Positions 26,044-36,429 of a stretch of 64,000 bases of DNA are shown one piece after another. The stretch comes from Rostratula benghalensis. Its lineage: Eukaryota > Chordata > Aves > Charadriiformes > Rostratulidae. The stretch spans positions 1,326,188 through 1,390,187 of the forward strand of contig VXAI01000159.1 of the NCBI GenBank assembly GCA_013399305.1. Reading direction: 5' to 3'. The notes beneath the pieces are model-generated. The model worked only from the letters and a program-made list of their open reading frames with translations, ran no database searches and was not told where the DNA came from. Position 1 is the stretch's first letter, and every line of letters begins with the position of its first letter. The position numbers and the translations under genes are program-made.

Positions 26044-26123
26044 NNNNNNNNNNNNNNNNNNNNNNNNNNNNNNNNNNNNNNNNNNNNNNNNNNNNNNNNN
26101 NNNNNNNNNNNNNNNNNNNNNNN
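26044..26123. other. Assembly gap (80 N)
   Basis: Eighty undetermined bases lie in what otherwise looks like a continuous single-copy block. The last bases before the gap are G-rich (TTGCGGGG), which may have hindered sequencing. Any frame drawn across it is meaningless. Confidence 1.
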
Positions 26124-26440
26124 CAACCCACACTGCAAGCTTTTTCTCACTTAATCTGTTACTGGAAAATTGAGAAGCTTGTCCAAGTCCGTGGGAATAA
26201 GCTGATGAGCTGATACTTAATAATAAACCATATTGTGTCATGGTGCGGAGTCATCTAGATCCATTCAGGCCACAAACTATATTACTTTATACAGCCCTGG
26301 CTGACATACATTTAAAGCCCTCTACACATTAAGGAGCCATTAGGCTGACAGATTAAAAGTTATCTTGGAGCTAATGTTTCCATTATGCGTATCCTGGCAG
26401 TGGAACAATCAACACACTGTTCCTCAGATGTCATACTTTG
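26124..26440. promoter_or_regulatory. Candidate conserved non-coding block
   Basis: This is repeat-free sequence of mixed composition with scattered homeodomain-type cores (ACTTAATAATAAACC near 26215, GAGCTAATG near 26370) and a 6-bp inverted repeat GGAACA (26402-26407) and TGTTCC (26418-26423). The texture resembles vertebrate developmental enhancers, but conservation cannot be measured here. The gap just upstream may remove part of it. Confidence 0.25.
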
Positions 26441-26450
26441 TTTAAAAAAA

Positions 26451-26481
26451 GGGTAGGGGGGAGAGAAGGGGGAAAGGAGGG
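26451..26481 (+). other. G-quadruplex motif
   Basis: Four G runs (26451-26453, 26456-26461, 26468-26472, 26479-26481) are separated by loops of 2, 6 and 6 bases, which satisfies the usual G3+N1-7 rule. The surrounding purine-rich tract is followed by a pyrimidine stretch (TCTCTCCCTCCTT). It lies at the edge of the candidate regulatory block. Folding in the cell is not established. Confidence 0.6.
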
Positions 26482-26489
26482 TATCTCTC

Positions 26490-27380
26490 CCTCCTTGAAT
26501 GACATTGACATGATCAGCTTTGATCTGGGCATGTGCTGTCTACAGATTCTCTACTGTTGGCTAAAATAGGAGCATTTAGGGCATAATACTTTAAATCATT
26601 AACCAGTTCCGTACTCCTCTGGGTATCGTTGTTACAATTCAAGGTCCTACACTTGGGATTTCTTTGGAATCTTTCCATGCTTATTGTAACCATCATCAGC
26701 GAAATATGTTAGAGGGGGGAAGACGTCTCTCTCTATTGAAAATGAAGCAAAAAGCACCAAACAAAAACCTCTAATATTGTTTCTTCAGTGCATCTTTTTC
26801 CATTTTACACTCTCAAATAGCATCACGGATGGAATTATTGAGGACTTCACAATGAAATATTTCTTGTGGAATACACAGAAATTTTAAAGCAGATTTTTTA
26901 AAATTACTCAGACACATAAATTGTATAGTCAGCCAGGTAGTGCAGGCAAAATCAAACTGAAGTGCCTGGAAAGCTTCAGCATGTCAGATGTTACGGGTGA
27001 ACCCATACCTAACTTTGGGTATACTGAATATTCTTGAAGGGGGTGAAGGAAAGGAACTAGGGGTTTACAGTTCTTCTAGCCTTTTAAAGCACTTCTTCAT
27101 ATATATTTTCTCATACATGGTCTAAATAGAACTAGTAAAGGGAGAACAAATTAATGTAAATATCCAATGCAAGTCAGATTCCAACTGTTAAAATACCCTT
27201 CATCTCTAAACCAATGTCACAAGAGCTTACTTGTTAGGGTGGGGTTTTTTTCCTACTAATGACCAGACACCCCAGACCAGACTCTCGATTTCAGCAACCA
27301 GCAAAAAGCCACTCCCCGCCAAGGCAAAGACCCATTTCCCCAGCTTCCCTCCCGCCAGGCAGCGTCAAGCCGAGAGCATC
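26490..27380. other. Non-coding stretch, no gene seen
   Basis: This is AT-rich DNA with no repeat family or coding signal. A G/C-leaning segment at 27255-27400 precedes the CTCF-like site and holds a 142-codon plus-strand frame (27259-27687) whose peptide shows no domain; I judge it a chance frame. Confidence 0.55.
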
Positions 27381-27381
27381 A

Positions 27382-27395
27382 GCACTAGAGGGCAG
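27382..27395 (+). promoter_or_regulatory. CTCF-like binding site (plus orientation)
   Basis: GCACTAGAGGGCAG matches the CTCF core consensus CCASYAGRKGGCRS at 13 of 14 positions, the best of the three candidates in this window. Only the first C is changed. It has the same orientation as the site at 16965-16978 and the opposite orientation to that at 19566-19579. Occupancy would depend on methylation and cell type, which sequence does not show. Confidence 0.5.
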
Positions 27396-27689
27396 CATGC
27401 ATTTGTCTAAAAAAAAAGAACCAGGCCACACCAGCAGACTAAATATTCCGGTTATGACAATTAAAGCAATACTGTTTGTTAGTTTTGCAGCCAATTTCTT
27501 GTTCTGTCATGATCAAAGTCTATATTTATACAACCCCTGCTTTCAGCCTTTCGCCCAGGAGCCTGACTTCTGGTGGACTAATCTCAGTGAGCATCAGTTT
27601 GTGTATACAGATGGCTACAAAAGGATGTCACCGGGTAGTGGTCTGAACAAAAGGCTCAAAATGTTGTCTGGGCAGGGGGGGAGGTGACC

Positions 27690-28740
27690 GTCTGTCTCCA
27701 CCACTGGCTTCCACTGCAGCTGGGCTGCCACTTGCTATTCTCTCACATTCACAACTTAAATTGGAGCGCTGTTTTGAACAATCTTTCTATTACTTTTGAT
27801 AATGAAACTGTATGATCACTGAAGTGACACTTTTAATATATTCAGAAGGGTGGAGGAAAAGGAGGTCATAAAACCCCATCCCTACCCTATAGTAAAGTTC
27901 AGCTGTTCAGTGTACAGTCACCATATTAACTTAGAAGATTTTCAGTTAATTTGGCTAACATATGCAAAAATAGCATTTCTGTAGGCTGCTCTATACTTCA
28001 GGCTACATTCTACTAATAATACTTACATTAATCAGCAATAGAGTTAAACCATAATGAATGACAGGGTCATTAAGAAAACAGAAAGTGAGTATAATTATAT
28101 TGTACCTCGCAAACTTTAACCACGCACAGATTGCATTAGCAGCAAAATGCGAGGGGGGAAAAAGAGGGAAGTAAGCTCTTTTAGTAACTGTGATAGAATT
28201 AAACAAATGTACCATGATTTATGGGGCAGAAAGCAAACTTTTGGAATAATTGTTCGGAAAGTCTGCAAGCATTCCAATAAAATTACAAATTCTTATGTGA
28301 AAAAAATTTGAGCAGCAGGGCCCTTCTGGAGAGTTTAGACATAAATTTGGCTCATCTCATGAGTAAAACTTGCTTTTGGATCTCAAATGTGTTCCTGCTG
28401 GAGGAGTTCACATTAGGAAAAAGAAAGCCATACAAAATTCAGTCTGGCTCAACTGGTTTGAAATTTCTCAAGAGAGTCATCTGAAATAAAGACAAGTTGC
28501 TTTTTATTTTTAAAGCTGGGAAAGAAAGTCTCTCAAATAAAATTAAAGAGCATAATGAAATAGTGCTGCTGTCACATTATGATACAGTTAAGGGAACCTT
28601 CTTTGCATGCCATTACTTGTTCCTTTCCACAAGCCTTTCCTCAGAAACAAAGGAAACATTTAACTAATTGCTAATGATAGGATTGCTGTGATTCTTCCTA
28701 ATACAAACCCAAGCATTTTTTAAGAAGCTGATACTACAAG
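27690..28740. other. Non-coding stretch, no gene seen
   Basis: AT-rich, repeat-poor sequence. I see several homeodomain-like AT words and no frame longer than about 70 codons. Nothing identifies a gene, an RNA or a mobile element. Confidence 0.55.
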
Positions 28741-28790
28741 GCCCTGGATTCCCTTGATTTCCAGTGGAAGCTAAAGGCATTTGGCACTTT
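28741..28790 (+). repeat. Degenerate palindromic-repeat fragment
   Basis: TTGATTTCCAGTGGAAGC followed by TAAAGGCATTTGGCAC resembles one arm of the same general class of short reptile/bird palindromic repeat ('ttgatttcagtgggagctgaaggca'). Only one arm is visible, without a target-site duplication, so the assignment is tentative. Confidence 0.35.
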
Positions 28791-29329
28791 GTAACACACA
28801 CCCGGACCCCACACAACTGGTGAGCTCCTTTCTCTCTTCTACGGCTGTTGCTCTACAGCACCAAAATGAAATCAGAAACGAATCTGGATCCAAACACTCA
28901 AAGTGTTCAGCAAATCTCTAGTTCTCTGGACTAAGTCTGGGCTTGCCAATTAGCAGAATTTTGTTCTACGCTGTATCACATATAACACCATCTGCTCTTA
29001 CTAAATACTTACTGGCCATAACCTAGTACCCAAACACTGGCTGCCTCAGTACTAAATGCCAAAACATTGTCATTGTTTCCTATCCTCAACTCTTTCCCCC
29101 CTTCCTCAGCCTCCTATTAAAAGCATGCTAATGAGAGGAAGGCTGGAGGTTAAATCACAGTGGACGGAGGAACATAATTTGCAAGTGCACTTTGAGGCTC
29201 TATGGAAGCTTTTGCTAAAGATAAAAGATAGGGGGCTAAGAAATAGCTAGAGAGGCACATTAAACCCCCTCCATTAGGGTCAGAGTCATTACAGTTTAGT
29301 CAAAGCACCAAAGACTTTCTAACAAGTAT

Positions 29330-29650
29330 TATGCTTAGTAAACGTTTTCCACTGGAGCACGGATATTGGTGAGAGCTTTTGGAGTGTGTCAGTTAATCAG
29401 TATTCACCCGCTTTGACAGCTTGAAATATTACTCACTTATTTGGCTGGTTCAAATTTGTCAGACTTGACTATGTCGTAAGTTAACATGTCCCCATATTAA
29501 AAAAGGAGCCAACTGGCAAATGTGCACATCGGACCTAATAAAACACATCTGGCCAAACAATCAAGCAACACTGATCACTGTATCACTCGCAAGCACAAAT
29601 TAACAGCAACTGTCTTTGTGACTACTGAGCTAAAAGGGAAGCAATAGCCT
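29330..29650. promoter_or_regulatory. Candidate conserved non-coding block
   Basis: The block contains GTTAATCAGTATTCAC (half of an HNF1-like site), CTTTGACAGC (a TALE-type TGACAG at 29414-29419), GTTAAC near 29481, CATCTGGCC (an E-box next to an NFI half-site) and AAACAATCAAG. It is repeat-free. The mixture is typical of enhancer DNA, but the call is inference from motif content only. Confidence 0.25.
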
Positions 29651-29761
29651 GCTACCTACTACTTTACCAAATATCCTTTAAATGGCTAACTGAAGGATCA
29701 AACCTCCACCACATTCTGCTTCTGAGGCATTTGATTGCTTGGTTAAAGCTGCATAAATATT

Positions 29762-30590
29762 TCAGATGTCTTGTTTTTTTGGCCAAAGAAGGCCATTTAG
29801 GCAATGGATCCCACAGGTAATACTCTTCACCTTTGCTCTCAGAGTAAGTGCCATTAAAACAGAAAGTGCTCTGAAGGCTGCAGGTAGGCCAGGATTAGAC
29901 CACTGCATGAAATCACAGTGGGGAAGCTCATCACATGCAGTCACCGTTTGGTTAAACCCATCCAACATTAGGGTATGTGGCGGCTGCTGCTGCTAAGCCT
30001 GGGGCAGCACGGAATACTCTCTGTCCTGAAGGGAGCAAATACCGGGGACACTGATTTCCACAGCAGCCTTTGTGCTCTCTCGCAGAAGCAACACACAGCA
30101 CAACTGTCCTACTGAAGACCTCAAAGATCTCAAAAGCAGTAACAAAAAATTACACAAGAAAGATCTTCTCAGGGATAAGTAAAGCTTAACCACTTACGTG
30201 TGTGCAGTGAACCCTCTGGTCCTTTCAGAGAGGCTCCTGGGAAGCAGCTCTATGCTACTGAAGTATTTCAGTCTTTGGGCAAAAACACGCTTGACATCCC
30301 TGTTGGCATCTCTTCTGAGAACAGACACTGGCCTTACTCAGAAAACATCAAACGTGACTTTCTGCTGGCTGTGGCAAAGCTGAATACTGAAGGCAGGGGG
30401 AGGAGAGGTCACAGAGGAAGCCGTAGTTAACGGGGTAAAGTGAGTGTTATAATCCCCAAATTGCAGTTGGACTGAATGTTTTCAGACAATTTGCCTGTCT
30501 AAACCAAGACAGTATCATTTTTCTTTCTTCTAGGAGAGGGTTAAGAATAATCTGAAGCTTGGAAAATGGCTGCTGTTGATACTAGTGAGG
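29762..30590. other. Non-coding stretch with overlapping short frames
   Basis: Frames of 60-76 codons occur on both strands (for example 29766-29996 plus and 29993-30193 minus) and overlap one another. None has a recognisable motif or good start context. There is no repeat, RNA gene or promoter I can identify. Confidence 0.5.
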
Positions 30591-30599
30591 CCTTCTCTT

Positions 30600-30950
30600 T
30601 AACTAGATCCTTCAGGAAAAAACAAATTAATCAACAGCCAGCTGAAGTGGGTTTAATGATTGCATTCTGCATACAATCAGCTTTTCCCTTTTCAAGGGCC
30701 ATCAATATGTCAAGGGAAGACATATCTGAAGGATATAGCTCTTAACATCAAGGTTATCTATTCTCCACAAGGCTCCCACTCCTTACTGGGCTGATACTTT
30801 ACACTGCCTGTGTCTAACATTTTCATCAACTCTGCAATCAATCAAGGTAATAATGTTGTGCAAAAAATCAATTAACAACGCAATTAAACTTTCCTTATTA
30901 TCTCAAAGGGCTGAAATAATACCTAAAGGGAAGATAGACTCACTGAATGC
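30600..30950. promoter_or_regulatory. Candidate enhancer with PBX/HOX-type and homeodomain sites
   Basis: ATCAATCA (30837-30844) is the reverse complement of TGATTGAT, a classical PBX-HOX composite site. Within the next 50 bases come GGTAATAATG, AATCAATTAAC and GCAATTAAAC, giving several TAAT/ATTA homeodomain cores. AACAAATTAATCAAC at about 30618-30632 adds more. The segment is repeat-free. Developmental enhancer function is inferred and unproven. Confidence 0.35.
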
Positions 30951-32400
30951 AGACATCCATAACCCAATGTGAAAGTGAATTATGAGGTTAGACAGATGCA
31001 GGCATGTACTGGCGCTGTTATTTTCAAAGGGATATATCTCATCCAGGCAGTGTATCAGTCACCACCAATCCCATACCCTAAAATTCCAAATTACTTTTAA
31101 GAAATATACGATGTGCAATATCCATTTCATATTCTCTTTTAGAGATAAACCCCCCAAAATCTGAACAGGAGTATTATTCAAAGACAAAATGATCTTTCAG
31201 AGAGAACATAAAATATAAAAGCTATAATAACATTTACATCTGTATACCACCCATGTCTGTAAATGCAGGTCATCAATTATACATAATCTGTAGTGAATAA
31301 GGAACAGAAGAAGCAGCACAACATTTAAAGCCCAAAGGCTAAAATTTGCAAATACCTTGCATCGAGTACACTGAAGGAAGAAGCCCCAATATAAATACAT
31401 GCTGCAACAACAGCAAAGACTTCAGTATCACTCACTGAAAATAAGACAGAGTGCCTATATTATATCGTAATTACATTCAACCCTCATGGAAACATCATTC
31501 CCAAGAGCCGAGAGTTTTAAAGTGCATTGAAAGCAGACAATTAACCCCTTGCTGTTGGGAGGATTTGGGTTTTAGCATAAAGATGTTAAGGATCAGGGGC
31601 ACTCAGCATACCAGCACAATGAAGTTAATACAGTTAGGAACCCAGGTGCAATAGCCTTGTGTCAGAGATGCATGGGTGAGGAATTGGAGGAGGGAGAGAA
31701 AGAATACATCTAAAATTAAGTACCATATGACTAATCTTACTAGTATTCAGGGTCAAACAAACAAACAAATTAAAAAAAAAAAAAAAAAGAAGAAAGTTGT
31801 TACACAAAGAAATGACCACGACCAAACTAGGGGTTTCGTGGGGTTTCTTGGCACCTATCATTTTCTGTCACACAACCTGAATATTCCCCCTCAGCACCCC
31901 TGACTCATTTCCCAACACACACACATGCAGCCTTCAGCCTCTGTTGTTTTGATTTAACACAGGCAAAAAGATAACGAAAATAGAAAACAGTTAAGGGAAA
32001 CCTATGTCAGAGTGGCATGCTAGGATCACATCCTGTAATAAGCTCAGGAAAATTTGGAAGTGGGAAAGGTTTCCCTTAAACACTGCACTTTGAATTCCTC
32101 TATTAAAGGGCACTCTGTGTGTTTGTGTTAGCAGAGGTGTTCTACAAAGCATTTCTCCCAGCAGGGTTTGCTTAAGCACATAACAGCTGCAGTTTGGAAA
32201 TGGCCTATTCTTACAATTAGCTCATGTAGTGCAAGTGGATTGTTTGGACCAAGAACATCTTTTTTTGTTGTTGATAAGTCTCCCTGGTTTTGTCTTTGTC
32301 TTGCACTTCCTGCTCTTCCCCCTGCTACCCCCCGCGCTGCGGAGTCAGCCATGGGTGAGACACAAATAAGTGAATTCCAACTAAATTTCCCACAATTTTT
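30950..32400. other. Non-coding stretch with AAAC and poly(A) tract
   Basis: An AAAC microsatellite at 31755-31769 runs into an A17 tract at 31772-31788. The purine-rich stretch at 31676-31705 precedes it. Short frames occur on both strands without recognisable products. No retroposon body could be identified upstream of the A tract. Confidence 0.6.
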
Positions 32401-32409
32401 GAAACATTA

Positions 32410-32780
32410 ACACACTTTTCCTGCGCGGATTCGAGGCATTCATATTATTTCAGGATTAGAGAATTCAGCCATTACTATCTTAACCTTTAGGAACATAATT
32501 AATATGTTTTCATTTTCAATGACTTCATTGTGTGTCTATCAACTGGAACCATTCCTGCTGTGTATTTGATTCCACTGACGATGGGGTGTGTTGGATTTTA
32601 AATGATGTGCTAGCACTTCTGTTCCCTATATACTCTAGTTTATGTGTTATTCATGACTTGCATTTGGAGACACGGATGATACACAGATGTAAATGTTATT
32701 AAAGCTTTTGTGTTTTAGATTCATTGTGAAAGACTTCTTTGTTTTCAGATAATTCTTTTAACCATCACAAATAACCAGTG
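32410..32780. promoter_or_regulatory. Candidate conserved non-coding block
   Basis: The block opens with CpG-retaining sequence (CTGCGCGGATTCGAGGC) and contains a 17-bp inverted repeat: AACATA (32492-32497), ATTAA, TATGTT (32503-32508), with a homeodomain core at its centre. Further AT-rich homeodomain-type words follow. It has no repeat match and no coding signal. Calling it regulatory is inference. Confidence 0.25.
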
Positions 32781-32789
32781 ATACATGAC

Positions 32790-34920
32790 ATTGTCTTGAG
32801 ACTTTTTTTTCTTTCCTGTTAAGCTTTGTGATGAAGAGATTTATTTTTTTTTCTCCCTAATGTTCTCTCTTCATCAAAATAAAATATGGGATAAAGTGAC
32901 AGACAGCAGAGTTACACCTGCAAGATAATGTAGAAGTAAACCCCTTTTTTTTGTCATGCGCTCATTATACAAAATCAGAACGAAAAGTAACTTCGCTTTT
33001 TAATAGCTGTCAGGGTTGTGGGTCCCAGTTCAAGGAGGCTGTGACTGGCATAATTCTCGAACTGCTTTCACCCTTTAACATCACATTCATATTCCTGAGG
33101 AATTCAAAATGAACATGGTAAAGAAAAAACGTACTTTGCCAAACCGTGGTTCCCTATCTTCTTTTTTCACTTAGATTAAAACTATGTTAGATTAGTAGTT
33201 TTGTAACACTATTTAAAGAATTTGACTCTATGACAGGCATACCGTGCATCTTTGTTGCACTGGTAATATGGGTAAAAAGCCCAAACACAAATATGTACTT
33301 AAATGCACGGTACGTATCAGCCTAGCAAATGTTATCCAGCCAGTAGTCAGAAGCAATTTTTTTGATGGACAGATAAAACACTATTACATTTTTTCATCGT
33401 CACTTATTAAGGCAAAGGGTGAGCAGGCAGATTTGTGTGTCTGGGTTGGCAAATCTTCAAGACAGTCCTGTGAGGCTCCTGCACTGAGGTACATACCCAC
33501 ACCTATGTAACACTGGACTGAAAGAAGCGTGCTCTTAAAAAGCCATGTGTAATCACTAATAACTCTGTCATTTGACAACACTTTTTCATACATCCTTAAA
33601 TACTTTCTCTCAATGAAGTTGAACCTAACTTAGAATGTGAGGTCTCGGAGTTCTCACATGTTCTGCTTCTTCCTTTAAAAGAAATATTTTACAGCAGATT
33701 TTCATATTATTATTATTCCTGTACTTTATCCATTAAGCCTGTAATACGTAGCAGCAGCCTCTCTAAAGAATCTAAATATTCAGAAACCATGGTAAGAGGG
33801 ATTCCTTGGCTGAAATTCAAGTTTCTTGTTGTAAAAATGTAACTTGGAGTTATTTAGTCAAATGGTATAATGGGTTGACCAAGAATATAACTTATTATGT
33901 CTTCTGCTGTGGGAGTAGCATGCTGGATAGTGGCAGCTTGCACTCCCCAACCTACCATTTTACAGAGGACTTCATATTTTGTTGTAAATAGTTACTGGAA
34001 AGAGAGTTTTCCATCTGACAGAGAGAATCAATCTAATGTCACCCACACTTTACCTCCAATTTTCTACTAGCACCACCTCTGTCTGGTGCAATCTTGTTCA
34101 TGTTTTGCTGTAGAAACCTGCTGTTTTACTTCACATGCCACTAAAGCTTACTGCTTTTGAGCAGTTTTGGAAAACTGCTTTTGATCTTTATGAAACAGAA
34201 GACAATTTTTGAAACTGAACCAAGCCGTAACTTAATTCAGCAGGACACTGCGATCCTGCTTCTAAGTCTTTGATGCTTCATTATGACAATAATAAGGCTC
34301 CAACGTTCTCCTTCACCAGTCACATTGAAGCCAGCTCAGAACTAGTCAAAAGAACATTTCTAACAGCCACAAAACAGTATGCCATGGCTCAGTTGCCTTG
34401 CACTGCACTCCAGGCAAATCTTAGCTGTAGTGCAGCGTGGCCAGTGGAGGGAGCAACCCACTCTGTACTGCAGAGTGTAAGATCAGGAGAAAGCAGCATA
34501 CCTGGAAGCATCATCAGACTAGGCCATACTGGGTCCTGTGAGACTAGGACGGTATTCTATTTGGGACAAATGACACAGGGTCAGCAGAATGAAGGGGGTG
34601 GGGAGAGGGGGGCAGGAAAAGTCCATTTTTGCATGATTTCAGACTTGTGCTGCACTATGAGTTCCTCAGCCTTCAGAGACTGTGTGGCCAATGTACTAAT
34701 TTCATTCTTTTATTTTCCATTGAGTAACCACAGATTCACTTATGGGCTTGCTCAAAAAGCATAAATAGTTCATCATCCAGGGGGTAGACAAGAATAATAT
34801 TTTCAGTTCCTTCTTCAACAATTATTTTGTTTTCAGGAAGCAATGTATGATCTTTTATAAATGTGACACTATCTACAACACTATTTAGCAAAATCTGGCC
34901 TTATTCACAATATTAGTAGC
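32790..34920. other. Non-coding stretch, no gene seen
   Basis: This includes the longest open frame of the window, 164 codons on the plus strand at 34270-34764. Its peptide is of mixed composition without a domain, repeats, a signal sequence or a clear start context, and such a length is expected about once by chance in 64 kb. A short ATT repeat lies near 33706-33717. Confidence 0.5.
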
Positions 34921-34924
34921 CACC

Positions 34925-35663
34925 TTATCTGAAGTAGACCATAATGCCACATAACATGGAGATGCTGAAGTAGATATCACTGTTAAAATAAAATAGTGTG
35001 CCTGCCAAACAGAAGTTAGACACGTTGGGTGCCTCTGTAGTAATATGAGATTTCTGCCACTCTCCCAATGCACTTGTCTGACTTAAACAGTCCTTGGTAA
35101 AGCCAACATAATACGCTTGGAGATCACGAAGTTGGAGGTCAGGCATGAAACCTCTACCAGATGACTCACTGCACTGTTCAGAAGAGCAATTATTTAACGG
35201 AATGAAATATTTTAGAGAGACAATGAAGTCAAAAAAGAACCAATTCAAACAACCCACAGGCTTGAGACCATTCTCTATTTCTAAAGTGGTTCCACAGCAT
35301 ACATCACCAGAACCTTCATGAGACCACTTCAGACCAAGAGTCCATTCAGGCAAGACCAGCCAAAAAATAGGGCACTAAAACATCAGAGAAAGACAGTGAA
35401 ACACAATCTTTCCTTTTTCTTCCATTTAATTGAGGGGTTTTTTGCTTAACGTGGAAGAAGTTTGTTTTCTTATAAGACCAAATGATATGACAACAATGTT
35501 TTTCTTTATCTAAAGAAAATAAATTCACATGGTCTTTCATGTAGCCAAGCAACTGTGCAGGCCTGGTGAATCTGGCCATCTTGTACAGCCTCCTTCCCCA
35601 TTTATAGCTATGATGGGTAAGTCCCGGACACACATGACTAAAATTTATTGACTTCAAGTGCAA
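34925..35663 (-). other. Two abutting open frames, possible decayed coding sequence
   Basis: On the minus strand a 105-codon frame (35663 to 35346) overlaps by eight bases a 142-codon frame (35353 to 34925) in a frame shifted by one. Together they keep about 740 bases open, longer than any other stretch in the window. I recognise no domain in either peptide. Readings are a frameshifted old processed pseudogene or, more likely, coincidence. No poly(A) remnant or target duplication was found. Confidence 0.15.
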
Positions 35664-35939
35664 TTAATATCCAAGCCTCTGGGAAGCTTATACAAAGCTA
35701 TTACTCTGTTCAAAGGGGGAAAAAAAGACCATCAAATGGTTATTCTGAAAGTTATTTTTCTGTTTTTCTTTGTCTCAAAAAGGAAAGGGGAAGGGGGGGG
35801 CGACTAGTCCATAATTATAAATCTTCTGAAACTGTAACTCAGGAAAAGACTTTTCAAATAAAATGTTTCCCAGAAAAGAATATTTGGCAGCGGTTGGCTC
35901 TTGTTTTCCCTAATAACCATTAAAAGTCTGCCCTAGTAA

Positions 35940-36425
35940 ACCATTTTACTGCAACGTTTGAAATGGTAGAGTTTACATTTTATTTAATGAATAGTTGCAG
36001 AGCATTAAAGCAACATCTCGTCGGCAAAACAGCTCCTTATCCTCGCTTTGTCTCAATTGGTTTTTTTACATTTCATTTTCAATGACATGTCAGCCGTCTC
36101 TCACCAACCTCAAAGGAAAGTTGAATGCAGGGCTTACAAAGTTAAGCTGACATTTGCTCTCTTCCAATAAAAAATATTTAGTCCATTAAACATAAATACC
36201 TGTCATTATGATACATGGACTGGGTACAAGCCTCCCGTTTCCCTCTGATGTTTATTACATCCAAACAACTGCAGTGCCTGCATGTTTTCAACTTTAGTGT
36301 ATTGATTAAACTTTTAAATGGCTGCCATATAACCCAGGGACATCAGGAAGATTAATTTGCGTCAATGTTCATCTGTAATTCATTAGCCATTTATTCTTTA
36401 CAACCACATGGGCTATCAAGAAAAT
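35940..36425. promoter_or_regulatory. Candidate conserved non-coding block
   Basis: The block contains the perfect 10-bp palindrome TGACATGTCA (36083-36092), whose arms are TALE-type TGACA half-sites. It also holds ATCTCGTCGGC with two CpGs, TATTGATTAAAC (a PBX/homeodomain-like word) and AGATTAATTTGCGTC. It is repeat-free and separated from flanking AT-rich filler. The enhancer interpretation is inferred from motif texture. Confidence 0.3.
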
Positions 36426-36429
36426 GCAG

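Noticed and set aside
27259..27687. 142-codon plus-strand frame near the CTCF-like site
   Set aside because: It is composed of unrelated-looking segments, with a purine-rich end and no family match.
34585..34616. G-quadruplex candidate (GGGGGTGGGGAGAGGGGGG)
   Set aside because: Only three separable G runs with legal loops are present.
34270..34764. Longest open frame (164 codons, plus strand)
   Set aside because: The peptide has no domain or family resemblance. With roughly 6 percent stop codons, a frame of this length is expected about once by chance in a 64-kb window.
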